The position numbers and the translations under genes are program-made. A stretch of DNA of 64,000 nt, from assembly GCA_963738205.1 (NCBI GenBank), contig CAVTVQ010000007.1, positions 186,001 through 250,000 of the forward strand. The letters run 5' to 3'. A model generated the notes under the pieces. The model worked only from the letters and a program-made list of their open reading frames with translations. It was not told the origin of the DNA and searched no databases. Shown here in pieces: positions 49,547 through 57,814 of this stretch; the first letter of the stretch is position 1; each line of letters opens with the position of its first letter. Source of the stretch: DATFQE01 sp963738205. GTDB lineage: Bacteria > Actinomycetota > Thermoleophilia > Gaiellales > Gaiellaceae.

Positions 49547-50479
49547 ATGAAGATTCGAATCGTGCTTTGCGGCGTGCTCGCCCTTACCGCGGTCACGATG
49601 TCGGCGGCAAACGCGACGCCGCGTCCTGCCGCCTACGTCCTCCCCGGCGTGGCTGTCTTCCCAGAAGGGGTCGCTTTCCAGCCCAAGACGGGCCACTTCT
49701 TCGTCAGCAGCACGAGTGACGGTTCGATCCTGCGGGGCCACGTCTCGGAGCCGGCGGCGGGTCCCTTCATTCCCGGGACGACCGGACAGTTCTCGGCGAT
49801 CGGCCTCAAGACCGACCCTGCGGGGCGGCTGTACGTCGCCGGTGGCTTCACCGGGACGGCCCGCGTCTACAACATCGCCGGCCGTGCGCGTCTCGGCACC
49901 TTCACCTCCGGCCCCGACGGCTTCATGAATGACGTCGTCGTCGCAAAGAACGGTGACGTCTTCGTCACCGACTCCTTCCGTCCGATCCTGTGGCGGATCC
50001 CAGCCAAGAGCGTGGGATCGTCGGGCGCGCTCGAGCCGTGGCTGAGCTACGCCGGCACGCCGATCGAGTACACGCCGGTGCCGGACGATTTCGAAGTCAA
50101 CGGAATCGTGGCGAGCGACAACGGAAGGTACCTCGTCGTCGTCCAGACCAACACCGGGAAGCTATTCCGGATCGAGATCGCGACCAAGGAGGTGGTGGAG
50201 ATCGACGTCGGCGGCGCGTCGGTGAACGGCGACGGCCTCCAGCTCCTGGGGCGCAGGCTGTACGCCGTGGCCGACGGCGGCATCGTCGAGGTCCTTCTGT
50301 CCGGCGACCTCTCGCGCGGTGAGGTGGTCTCGCGCACGACCGATCCGTCGTTCTCCTCTCCCACGACGAACGCGATCGCCCGGGGCCGCATGCTCATCGT
50401 GAACTCGCAGTTCGACCGCCTCTTCAGCGGCCAGCCTCCAGTCCTGCCGTTCACAGTCTCGAGCGTCCCACTTCCGTAG
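49547..50479 (+). CDS. Secreted SMP-30/gluconolactonase-like beta-propeller
   Basis: A 310-aa exported protein: signal peptide, then a six-bladed propeller of the SMP-30/strictosidine-synthase type (VFPEGVAFQPKTGHFFVSST, GGRLYVAGG-like turns, FMNDVVVAKNGDVFVTDS, NGIVASDNGRYLVVVQT). The Glu of FPEG and Asn of MND fit the metal site of lactonases. ATG 49547 has AAAGGAGG upstream. It may hydrolyse a lactone made by the adjacent oxidation system, which is inference. Confidence 0.78.
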   Translation: MKIRIVLCGVLALTAVTMSAANATPRPAAYVLPGVAVFPEGVAFQPKTGHFFVSSTSDGSILRGHVSEPAAGPFIPGTTGQFSAIGLKTDPAGRLYVAGGFTGTARVYNIAGRARLGTFTSGPDGFMNDVVVAKNGDVFVTDSFRPILWRIPAKSVGSSGALEPWLSYAGTPIEYTPVPDDFEVNGIVASDNGRYLVVVQTNTGKLFRIEIATKEVVEIDVGGASVNGDGLQLLGRRLYAVADGGIVEVLLSGDLSRGEVVSRTTDPSFSSPTTNAIARGRMLIVNSQFDRLFSGQPPVLPFTVSSVPLP

Positions 50480-50487
50480 CGCGAAGG

Positions 50488-50518
50488 GGCGGGCCGGACC
50501 AGAGTGGCCCGGCCCGCC
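50488..50518 (+). terminator. 10-bp hairpin terminator
   Basis: GGCGGGCCGG (50488-50497) pairs with CCGGCCCGCC (50509-50518) directly after the SMP-30-like gene. Confidence 0.7.
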
Positions 50519-50521
50519 GCC

Positions 50522-50861
50522 TCAGCCCGCACCCGGCGGATGTGCGAGCGCTCCGCCGTTTACCCGCGTGGACGCGGTCTCCGTGGCCGCGGGCAGCTGG
50601 TCGCGCCGGACGCCGAGACGAGGCGGTTGCTTTGGCGGCGCCCCTCTGCCGCAGCCGACCTACGGCTGCGCCATCGTCGCGAACGACGTGGTGTTCACGA
50701 GCACGCTCGACGGGCGCGTCTACGCATTCCGCGCGGACGACGGGCCGACGCTCTGGGAAACGCGGATGCGTGCGGGCGTGACTGCCTGTCCGGCGGGCGC
50801 GGGTGACCTATTCCTCGTCGGCGCGGGCGTCGGACAAGAATCGACGCTCGAGCTCAGCTAG
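50522..50861 (+). pseudogene. Decayed quinoprotein C-terminal fragment
   Basis: The last propeller blade of a protein like that at 43097-44584, split over two frames. First QLVAPDAETRRLLWRR, then after a frameshift near 50640 YGCAIVANDVVFTSTLDGRV and TACPAGAGDLFLVGAGV. The intact paralogue reads FGCATVSNDVVFTSTYDGTV and NACPAVAGDLLLVGAGV. No start or N-terminal part remains. It shows that an additional quinoprotein gene was lost here. Confidence 0.75.
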
Positions 50862-53653
50862 TGTCGCCGCGCGCGAATCGCGGCGAGGCTCTGGGGTACG
50901 CGCTCCGCCAGCGCACTCGGCCAGGACCGCAGGTCGACCGGCCCGCCTGGCCGCGCGTCGATCCGCGAGAAGAACGTTCGCTGGTTCTCCCAGACGCGAA
51001 GGAGCTTGCCGCGCGCGGACGCGGGCAGGACGAGCGAGAAGCGACCGTCGCGGTCCGGCCAGCGCGCGGACAGCGGCCGCACCACGCGACCGCCCGCGGA
51101 GACGCCCACCAGCATCCCTTGGTAGATCGCGCCCGCATACGACGTCGTGTTCGGGACGTTCAGCCGCGTCCCGCTGGCGGGCAAGCGCACGTCCATCGTC
51201 GCGCTGCGCAACCGCTTGAAGCGCGGGTTCGCGTTCGCGGCTGTCGCGTAGGACACATCGCCGAGCGCGACCTGGAAGTTCAAAGGAACCGGATCGGCGC
51301 CGGTCGAGTCGGCCGCGGTGAAGAACGAGACGTATCGCCCCTGCGCGTCCGACGGCGTCGACATCGTCCAAAAATCCCGCTCGAGCGTCCGCGTGATGAC
51401 CACAGCCCCCTGCACGGGCCGCCCAGCTGCGTCGGTGACCGTGCCACGGAGCTGGTACGTGTAGAGGACGACCGGCGGCGCCGCGGCGCCGTTAGCGAAG
51501 CTCACGCGGCCGCTGACTGCGACGTTGCCGTTGGGTTGTACGCGCGCGCGTAGGCCGCTCACCCGGAACGCGACCATGAAGGCGCCGCGTGCCGCGAGCA
51601 CCTGGCGCCTTTCCGCTGCCGTGAGCGGCCGCCCGCCGACGGTCGCACGCGAGACGCCGATCACCCTGACGATGTGGCGCCTCGCGAGCGTGACGTCAAC
51701 GCGGTAGCCGAAGCCGCCGTCGTCGCCGGTCAGCTGCGGGAGCGCGTAGCCTGCGACCCTCACGCGGGCGCGCGCGACAGGGCGGCCACCGAGGAGCACG
51801 CGGCCCGTCACGCGCGGTGTGTTGGACGAGCTGGCCTGCCAGCCGCGAAGCGCGAGCGTTCCCTGCGTCACGATCCGCGCCGTGGTCGCCTGAGCCGCGC
51901 GGGAGCGAGCCTTCGCCGCCGCGGGTGTCCGCAGGACATGCACGAACGGCTTCGCTTCCGGAGCTGCGCTTGCGAAGAAGGACGGTGGTGGCGGCGGATC
52001 CTGCTTCTTCGACCCACCGAGCGCGAACACGTGGAGCTCGGAGGCGGTCCCGCCGTTCGACGAGGTGGGAGTGCCGCCGACGGTGATCGCGACGTATTCC
52101 TTGCCGCCTACCGCGTAGACGGTCGCGCCGGAAGCGATCGCGTGGCTCGTTTGGAACGTCCACAGGACCCTGCCGTTCCGGAGGTCGAATGCCCGCACGA
52201 CGCCGTCGCCGCCGCCTGCGAAGCCGAGTCCGCTCGCTGTCGTGGTCACGCCGCCCCGCTCGGGCTGAGGAGTGTTGAACTTCCAGAGGCGCCGACCGGT
52301 GGCGAGGTTGATCGCGCTGATCGAGCCATGGTCCTTCCAGTTCGGGTTCACCGTCCCGAAGTTGCCGATCTCGAGCCCGAGGAAGACGTCGCCGAGCACG
52401 AGCTTGCGCCGCTTCTCCGTCGGGGTCAGCTTCTTCTGGGTCAGCACCGCGGACGTCTCCGCGGCCGCGTTGACGATGATGTTCCGGTCGGGGTCGTACG
52501 ACGCGGGCGAGTAGTTGAGGCCGCCGAGCGAGGACGGGAAGACGACGACGGGCTTCCCCGGCCGGAGCGGCGGATGCTCGGTCCGATCGATCACCTTCAC
52601 GCGCTGGTAGAGCGGCGCGCCGGTTCGGGCGTCGTACGCGTACCAGACGCCCTCCATCGTCGCGACCGAGACGATGCGGCGCGTGTTGCCGCCGACGCGC
52701 GCGTCGTAGACGAGTGGCGGCTGCGACGTGTCATACGCCCACTGGTTGCCGCTGATCTGCTGCTGCCACCACTTGAGCTGGCCGGTGCGGAGGTCGACGG
52801 CGATCAGCGAGTTCGTGCGCGGGTTGCGACCCGGACGGAGCTGCGGCCAGTAGAGCGGCGTCGCCGAGCCGGTACCGAAGTAGAGCGTGTTCGTCGACGC
52901 GTCGATCGTGGTCGGCGTCCACACGACGCCGCCGCCGACGAGGCGGCTGGCGCGGCGCCAGCTGTGCAGATCGGGCGGGATCGTCCAGAACGGGTTCGCC
53001 CACGCAGGCTTCAGCGCGTAGGTGTACGCCATCACGAAGCCGCGGACGCCGTACTCGGAGCCGGCGGCGCCGAGCACCAGGCGGCCGTTCGCGCACATCG
53101 GCGCGCTCGTCTCGGAGTAGCCGTAATTGATCCCGGCGCCGGGCACCGCGCCGGCGATCGGGACGCGCTGGAGCAAGCGGCCGGTCCCCTGGTCGAGGGA
53201 GACGATGTGCATGTCGAGTGTGAGCATGAAGAGCTTGCCGTCGCACGCGGCGAGGCCGCGGTTGGCGCGGATGCCGAAGTTTGCGAACACGGCGCGGTTC
53301 GGCGGCGTGTACCGCCAGATGACCTTGCCGTCGGTGGCGTCGACCGCGAAGACGCTGTTGTCGTTCGTCGTGACGAAGAGGCGGCCGCCGAGCGCGAGCG
53401 GGTACGACTGCTGGCCGCGGAGGATCGTCGGGTCGATCGCGCGGAAGTCGATCTTGAACACGCGGCCGACGTCACCGACGTTCGCGGGCGTGATCTGCGT
53501 GAGCGGCGAGTGGCGGTTCTGGTCGGCCGTCCGCCCGAAAACAGTCCAGTCTCCGGGCGGAATCTGGGCGGCCGCCAAACGACGACCGTCGCCTGCCGTG
53601 GCAACGGCGAGTACCACGACCGTCGCGGCGAGGACGGGAAGGACCCGCCTCAT
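50858..53653 (-). CDS. PQQ-quinoprotein-like propeller with C-terminal Ig-like domains
   Basis: A 931-aa exported protein. The first about 560 residues are a quinoprotein propeller (WTVFGRTADQNRHSPL, AVDATDGKVIWRY, GLGFAGGGDGVVRAFD). The Glu ligand is kept (Glu200, SEYGVRG), but Asn is replaced in GTGSATPL and the catalytic Asp is Ala306 (WAYD instead of WDYD), although the +2 Asp308 remains. A proline linker and about 350 residues of carboxypeptidase-regulatory/Ig-like domains follow (GRPVQGAVVITRT). It starts 39 bases after the mxaL-like gene and looks like the last gene of that operon. It is probably a binding or structural rather than catalytic quinoprotein. Confidence 0.82.
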   Translation of the reverse strand: MRRVLPVLAATVVVLAVATAGDGRRLAAAQIPPGDWTVFGRTADQNRHSPLTQITPANVGDVGRVFKIDFRAIDPTILRGQQSYPLALGGRLFVTTNDNSVFAVDATDGKVIWRYTPPNRAVFANFGIRANRGLAACDGKLFMLTLDMHIVSLDQGTGRLLQRVPIAGAVPGAGINYGYSETSAPMCANGRLVLGAAGSEYGVRGFVMAYTYALKPAWANPFWTIPPDLHSWRRASRLVGGGVVWTPTTIDASTNTLYFGTGSATPLYWPQLRPGRNPRTNSLIAVDLRTGQLKWWQQQISGNQWAYDTSQPPLVYDARVGGNTRRIVSVATMEGVWYAYDARTGAPLYQRVKVIDRTEHPPLRPGKPVVVFPSSLGGLNYSPASYDPDRNIIVNAAAETSAVLTQKKLTPTEKRRKLVLGDVFLGLEIGNFGTVNPNWKDHGSISAINLATGRRLWKFNTPQPERGGVTTTASGLGFAGGGDGVVRAFDLRNGRVLWTFQTSHAIASGATVYAVGGKEYVAITVGGTPTSSNGGTASELHVFALGGSKKQDPPPPPSFFASAAPEAKPFVHVLRTPAAAKARSRAAQATTARIVTQGTLALRGWQASSSNTPRVTGRVLLGGRPVARARVRVAGYALPQLTGDDGGFGYRVDVTLARRHIVRVIGVSRATVGGRPLTAAERRQVLAARGAFMVAFRVSGLRARVQPNGNVAVSGRVSFANGAAAPPVVLYTYQLRGTVTDAAGRPVQGAVVITRTLERDFWTMSTPSDAQGRYVSFFTAADSTGADPVPLNFQVALGDVSYATAANANPRFKRLRSATMDVRLPASGTRLNVPNTTSYAGAIYQGMLVGVSAGGRVVRPLSARWPDRDGRFSLVLPASARGKLLRVWENQRTFFSRIDARPGGPVDLRSWPSALAERVPQSLAAIRARRH

Positions 53654-53692
53654 GGAGAGATCCTAGACCTCGCACCTCTCGCCGGGCAAGCC

Positions 53693-54622
53693 TTAGCCGA
53701 CGTTACGGCGGCGGAGGACGTAGCCGAGTGGGATCAGCGCCGCGAGCGCCGCCCATGGCGCCAGCGGCATGACGCGCTCCTCGATGCCTCGCGGCGCTTC
53801 CGGGCCCTTGCCGAGCGCCTCGCGCGCGGCGCGCGCGACCGCGCCCGCGTCACCCTCCGTGACGACGGCTCCTCCGGCCGCCGCAGCGAGCCCTGCGAGG
53901 GCCTCGCGGCTCGAGGGGTCGGGGCGGTACCCCGGTTCGAGCCGCTCGTCTGGCCGCCAGACGTGGACGAGCACGAGCGAGATCCGCGCCGAGCGCAGGC
54001 GGCGGGCGGTAGCCCCCTCTGCGTAGGAGCGCGTCTCCCCGTCCGTCAGCACCACGAGCAGCTTCCGCCGCGTCGAGAACAGGTTCGCGTCCGCCGCCTC
54101 GCCGAGCGCCGCCAGGGTCGTGGCCCGGACGCCGACGTCCCGCGGCGGCGGCCGCTCGGCCGTCACTGCACGGCGCACCGTCTCGGCGACCGCGGCGCCG
54201 TCCGGCGTCGGAAACAGGTTGGGCAGGACCCGATCGGTCATCGTGGCGACGCCGAGCGGGACGTTCCGCAGGCTGCGCGCCAACTCGAGCGCCTCCGCCT
54301 TCGCGCGCCCGAGCCTCGTCGGCCCGCCGGGCGGCGCAGCGAGCATCGAGCGCGAGATGTCGACAACAAGGAACGCCTGCGCGTCGGTGCGCACCTGCCG
54401 CTTCTCCGTCGTCGTTCGTGCCGGCTGCGCGGCCGCGAGGGCGAGAAGGGCGACTGTGGCCGCGAGCGCCGCCCCCTGCGCACGCTCTCTGCCGCCACGC
54501 GGCGCGGGCAAGCGCAGACGCGCGCGAACCCGGTCGACCCGTCGCAGCGCGAGGACGAGCGCGGCGAGCGGCAGCGCGACGGCGAGCGCGAGCAGCAGAC
54601 CGGACGGGGAGAGCAGTGTCAC
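53693..54622 (-). CDS. vWA membrane protein, MxaL-like
   Basis: A 309-aa protein with two N-terminal TM helices (about residues 7-27 and 50-66), a von Willebrand A domain with MIDAS start DISRS (Asp88, Ser90, Ser92) and VVLTDGE, and a C-terminal TM helix. The GTG start is one base after the previous gene's stop. The same architecture is found in BatB and in MxaL of methanol dehydrogenase operons. Gene order (MoxR, DUF58, membrane protein, vWA, small protein, vWA) favours MxaL. Confidence 0.82.
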   Translation of the reverse strand: MTLLSPSGLLLALAVALPLAALVLALRRVDRVRARLRLPAPRGGRERAQGAALAATVALLALAAAQPARTTTEKRQVRTDAQAFLVVDISRSMLAAPPGGPTRLGRAKAEALELARSLRNVPLGVATMTDRVLPNLFPTPDGAAVAETVRRAVTAERPPPRDVGVRATTLAALGEAADANLFSTRRKLLVVLTDGETRSYAEGATARRLRSARISLVLVHVWRPDERLEPGYRPDPSSREALAGLAAAAGGAVVTEGDAGAVARAAREALGKGPEAPRGIEERVMPLAPWAALAALIPLGYVLRRRNVG

Positions 54623-54623
54623 G

Positions 54624-55238
54624 TCAGTACCCGCGCCCCGGCTGCCCCGAGCCGGCCCCGCGCCGGCCCGGCCCGCGCGGGCCGGCGCCGGCGTTCGAGC
54701 CTGGCCGCGCTCCGCGCGCCTGCAGCAGCCGCAGCACGTGCTCGAGGTTCGTCTTCGCGGCCTCGTTCTCCACATCGAGCCGGTACGCCTGCTGGAAGTA
54801 CGCCAGCGCCCGCTCGGCCGGTGTCGGCCCCTCGCGGCCTCCGGAGCCGGGATCCGAGAGCGCGAGCAGGCCGAGCAGGTCGCTCGCCTGCGACGCGATC
54901 TCCGTGTCGGCGGCGTTGGCAAGCGGCTGCAGCGCAGCCTCCGCCGCCCCGCGCTGGCCCTGCCGCTCCTGCGCGCCGAACGGCGTCGCCGGCCTGCCCG
55001 CTAGCCGGAAGAGGACGAGGGCGCGCCGCAGCTCCGCGTCCGGCTCCACCCCTACCACGCGTCCGCTGACCCCGCGCGGCAGCATCGTGTCGGCGCGCCA
55101 GGCCGGCCGCGAGCCGCGCACGAACAGGTACCGCGCGTCGTCGCGGCGCACATCGTCGCGCCACGCGCGGACGTCCGCCGCCAGGAGGGCGGCGGCGAGT
55201 GCCGCCGCAACGAGGACTCCGGCTGCGAGGAGCCTCAA
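54624..55238 (-). CDS. Anchored TPR-like protein, MxaK-like
   Basis: A 204-aa protein with an N-terminal TM helix (residues 4-23), a helical part resembling one or two TPR units (PAERALAYFQQAYRLDVENEAAKTNLEHVLRL is the clearest stretch, in pieces) and a disordered Gly/Arg-rich tail. It lies between two vWA genes, the position of mxaK, and overlaps the upstream vWA gene by four bases. Confidence 0.7.
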   Translation of the reverse strand: MRLLAAGVLVAAALAAALLAADVRAWRDDVRRDDARYLFVRGSRPAWRADTMLPRGVSGRVVGVEPDAELRRALVLFRLAGRPATPFGAQERQGQRGAAEAALQPLANAADTEIASQASDLLGLLALSDPGSGGREGPTPAERALAYFQQAYRLDVENEAAKTNLEHVLRLLQARGARPGSNAGAGPRGPGRRGAGSGQPGRGY

Positions 55239-56062
55239 GGCGCGCCTCCCCAGCTCAGCCGCGCGTAGCGCAGCTCGTTCGCCGCGAGCAGTACGACGGC
55301 CGCGAGCGCCGCGACGGCGAGGCCGACCGGAAAGGCGGCGCGGTCAGGTTGCTCGACCCGCTCGCTCGGCAGTCGTGCCGGTCGAATGTCGTTCGGGCCG
55401 CGCAAGACCCGGTCGAAGAACCGCTCGTCCTCCGGCGACGCGTTCAGCGAGACGATCTGCACGCTGGCCCCCTCGCGCTCGAAATCCGTCAGAAGCCGCC
55501 GGAGCCGTGGCAGGTCGACGGGGTCGTCGTCGAGGTCGCTGACGAGCAGGTACGCCGGCCGCCGCAGCTGCGCGCCGACGGCGACCTCCTGGGCGAGCTC
55601 CAGTCCCGCCGAGATGCGCGTGCCGCCGCTGAACGTGTCCGCCCACGGGTTCTTCGGGAACTCCGGCAGGAAGCCCGGCTGCGTTTGCTTCGGGAGCGTG
55701 AAGTAACGGACGAACGGGCGCAGCTCGTCCGCCGGCGTCCCCGGCGGAAGTGCCTCGTACGCGACGTCGGAGAAGACAACCAGGCCGAACCGGCCACCGC
55801 CGTCGGCGAGGTCGGCGAGCGTCGCACCGATTCGCTCGTATGTGTCCGAGGAGATGCTCGCGGAGAGGTCGAGCACGACGATGCCGTCGGACCCGGGCCG
55901 CACGAATGTGCTCCGGCCCAGCTCGGGGTTGCGACCAGCCGCCGCCGCTGCGAGCACGAACGCGACGAGCGCTGCCGCCGCGAGTGCTCGCTCAACCGCC
56001 GTGCGTCGCGCCAGCCGGCGCAGGGGCGCCGCGTCGGCGAGCGGGAGCGCCGGCCATTTCAC
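55235..56062 (-). CDS. vWA membrane protein, MxaC/BatA-like
   Basis: A 275-aa protein: TM helix at about residues 26-42, von Willebrand A domain with MIDAS start DLSAS (Asp65, Ser67, Ser69) and SGGTRISAGLELA, and a C-terminal TM helix at about 243-262. The GTG start overlaps the stop of the single-TM gene (GTGA). MxaC and BatA share this layout. With the MoxR ATPase it probably forms a metal- or cofactor-loading chaperone complex at the membrane. Confidence 0.85.
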   Translation of the reverse strand: MKWPALPLADAAPLRRLARRTAVERALAAAALVAFVLAAAAAGRNPELGRSTFVRPGSDGIVVLDLSASISSDTYERIGATLADLADGGGRFGLVVFSDVAYEALPPGTPADELRPFVRYFTLPKQTQPGFLPEFPKNPWADTFSGGTRISAGLELAQEVAVGAQLRRPAYLLVSDLDDDPVDLPRLRRLLTDFEREGASVQIVSLNASPEDERFFDRVLRGPNDIRPARLPSERVEQPDRAAFPVGLAVAALAAVVLLAANELRYARLSWGGAP

Positions 56063-56887
56063 GGCGCAACCTCGCGCTCGACCCGCTCGGCGAGTTCCCG
56101 CGCCGCCTCGGGCGCCGGAGGCTCCTCCGACCACGCAAGCCGCGCCGCGTCGGGCGCGACGCGACCGTCGAGGCGGTCGAGGATGCGGCTGAGTCTCCCC
56201 GCCGCCTGCCGGCGTGTCGGCTCGTCGCGCGCCCCGCGGAGTTCCGCGAGTGCAGCCGCTAGCGCGTCGAGCGCGGCTACGCGGCGGCGTCCGCGCGCGG
56301 CCCGCGCCTCGGCCGCGACCAGCGCCACCGCCGAGGCCAGCAGCACGGCGGCGACGATCGCGAGTACCCACCAGAGTGGCCCCGGTGCCGTGCGCCATGA
56401 GACCGCGCGCGGCCGGTCCTCGACGGCGAACGTCGGCGTCGTCGTGAGCGCCGCAGCCGTCACCCGCCGCCCCACCTCGAGCCGCGGCCACTGGACGCGA
56501 ACGGCAACGTCCCGTCCGTCGCTCCCGCGGCCGGAAGACGCGCATGGGTTGGGGGCGCACGCGCAAGAGCGTGTCGCCGGCGAGGCAGGCTTCGTCGGCG
56601 CAGGCTGCGCGGAAGCGGAAGCGAACGTACGCAAGCCCGCCCGACCGCCATGAATCGCGGTCGATGCGTCCGAGCCGGGCGAGCGGCGCCGCGTCCGCCT
56701 CGAGCTGTACCGTCGCCGGATCGACGCGGTCGTCGTCGACGAGCACCTGCACAGCGACGTCGACTGGGTCGCCGAACAGGGCCACGGGCGGCGAGACCGA
56801 TGCCTCGACCGCGAGCGGGGGTTGCTCGGCCGCCTGCGCCGTCCCGGCGAGCAATGCCGCCGCCGCGAATGCCGCGATCACCTTCAC
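56059..56887 (-). pseudogene. MxaA-like single-TM protein, one-base frameshift
   Basis: The N-terminal part (signal peptide VIAAFAAAALLAGTAQA and a beta domain to LLRVRPQPMRVFRP) is in one frame. The rest (DVAVRVQWPRLEVGRRV, TM helix LWWVLAIVAAVLLASAVAL, then a cytoplasmic helix-rich tail) is in another, shifting near 56525-56540. The span from the GTG at 56887, which overlaps the DUF58 stop, to the stop at 56059 is 829 bases, one over a multiple of three. About 275 residues would result. Layout and position fit MxaA; DUF4381 proteins of bat-type operons are the alternative for the TM part. Either a real lesion or a base-calling error. Confidence 0.7.
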
Positions 56888-57810
56888 CGCCGCGCCCTCC
56901 GGGCGAGGCGGCGGCGCTCCGCCCACGCGAGGAAAGCGGCGAGGATCTTGGGCGGCTCGCTCGTCCCGAGCACGACCGGGTCGAGCCCCAGCCGTGCGAA
57001 CAACGCGAGCAGGTCGCGCAGCCGCTCCTCATTCGCGTGCCGGCGTTCGCGCGCCTCGCGGCGCGTCATCCGCACTGCGAAGACGTCTGCGCGCGCCGGG
57101 TCGAAGACCGGAACAACCACCCCGCCGACGTCGCCGAAGCTCTGCTCCCAGGTCGGATCCTGGATCACCACGGGTACCAGGTCCCAGCGGGCCGCAATCG
57201 CGCGCGCGAGCGTGGCCCGCGAAGGCCGGACGACGAAGTCGGAGAGGACGAAGACGAAGGTCCCCGGAGGCAGGTCGCGCCGGCGCAGGGCGAGGAACTC
57301 GAGCGCGCGGCCGACGTTGTCCTCCGGCGCGTCGAACGCGTCGACGTCGGAGCGGCGCCGCTCGAGCAGTCCGAGCTTGCCTCGGCTCCCAGGCGGCAGC
57401 CAGTAGGGGAGCCCCGACCCGAGGTCGAGGTAGCCGAGGTCGGCGCGGGCCGCGATCGTGCTGTCGGCGATCACGCGCACCGCCGCCGCGAGCGCGTCGC
57501 GCTTCGAGAGCCAGGGGAAGGGCGGCGCGTAAAGCGCCATCGCCGGTCGGCGGTCGCTGACGACGACGGCCCGCGGAGACTCATCGCGGAACCGCGTGTG
57601 CACGAGGAACTCGTCGATCCCGTGCGCGGCCGACAGCCGGGCCGACGCGGGCCAGTCGATCGTCGAGACGGGATCGCCGTGCTCGTACGGCCGCGACCCG
57701 GCGATGTCGCTGCCGTGGCCCCTGCGAGGGGTCGGCTGCTCGCCGAAGGGGACCCCGACCAGCCGCCGCCGCGGAACGAGCGGGAAGACCCGGCGCGCGC
57801 GTGTTCGCAT
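56884..57810 (-). CDS. DUF58 protein, MxaS-like
   Basis: A 308-aa DUF58 protein, a vWA-related domain without TM helices. The core DUF58 motif is SRPYEHGDPVSTIDWPASAR, and LPPGTFVFVLSDF lies later. DUF58 genes almost always follow a MoxR ATPase; MxaS is the example in methanol dehydrogenase operons. The ATG at 57810 is four bases after the MoxR stop; the frame upstream is not conserved. Confidence 0.85.
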   Translation of the reverse strand: MRTRARRVFPLVPRRRLVGVPFGEQPTPRRGHGSDIAGSRPYEHGDPVSTIDWPASARLSAAHGIDEFLVHTRFRDESPRAVVVSDRRPAMALYAPPFPWLSKRDALAAAVRVIADSTIAARADLGYLDLGSGLPYWLPPGSRGKLGLLERRRSDVDAFDAPEDNVGRALEFLALRRRDLPPGTFVFVLSDFVVRPSRATLARAIAARWDLVPVVIQDPTWEQSFGDVGGVVVPVFDPARADVFAVRMTRREARERRHANEERLRDLLALFARLGLDPVVLGTSEPPKILAAFLAWAERRRLARRARR

Positions 57811-57814
57811 CGCC

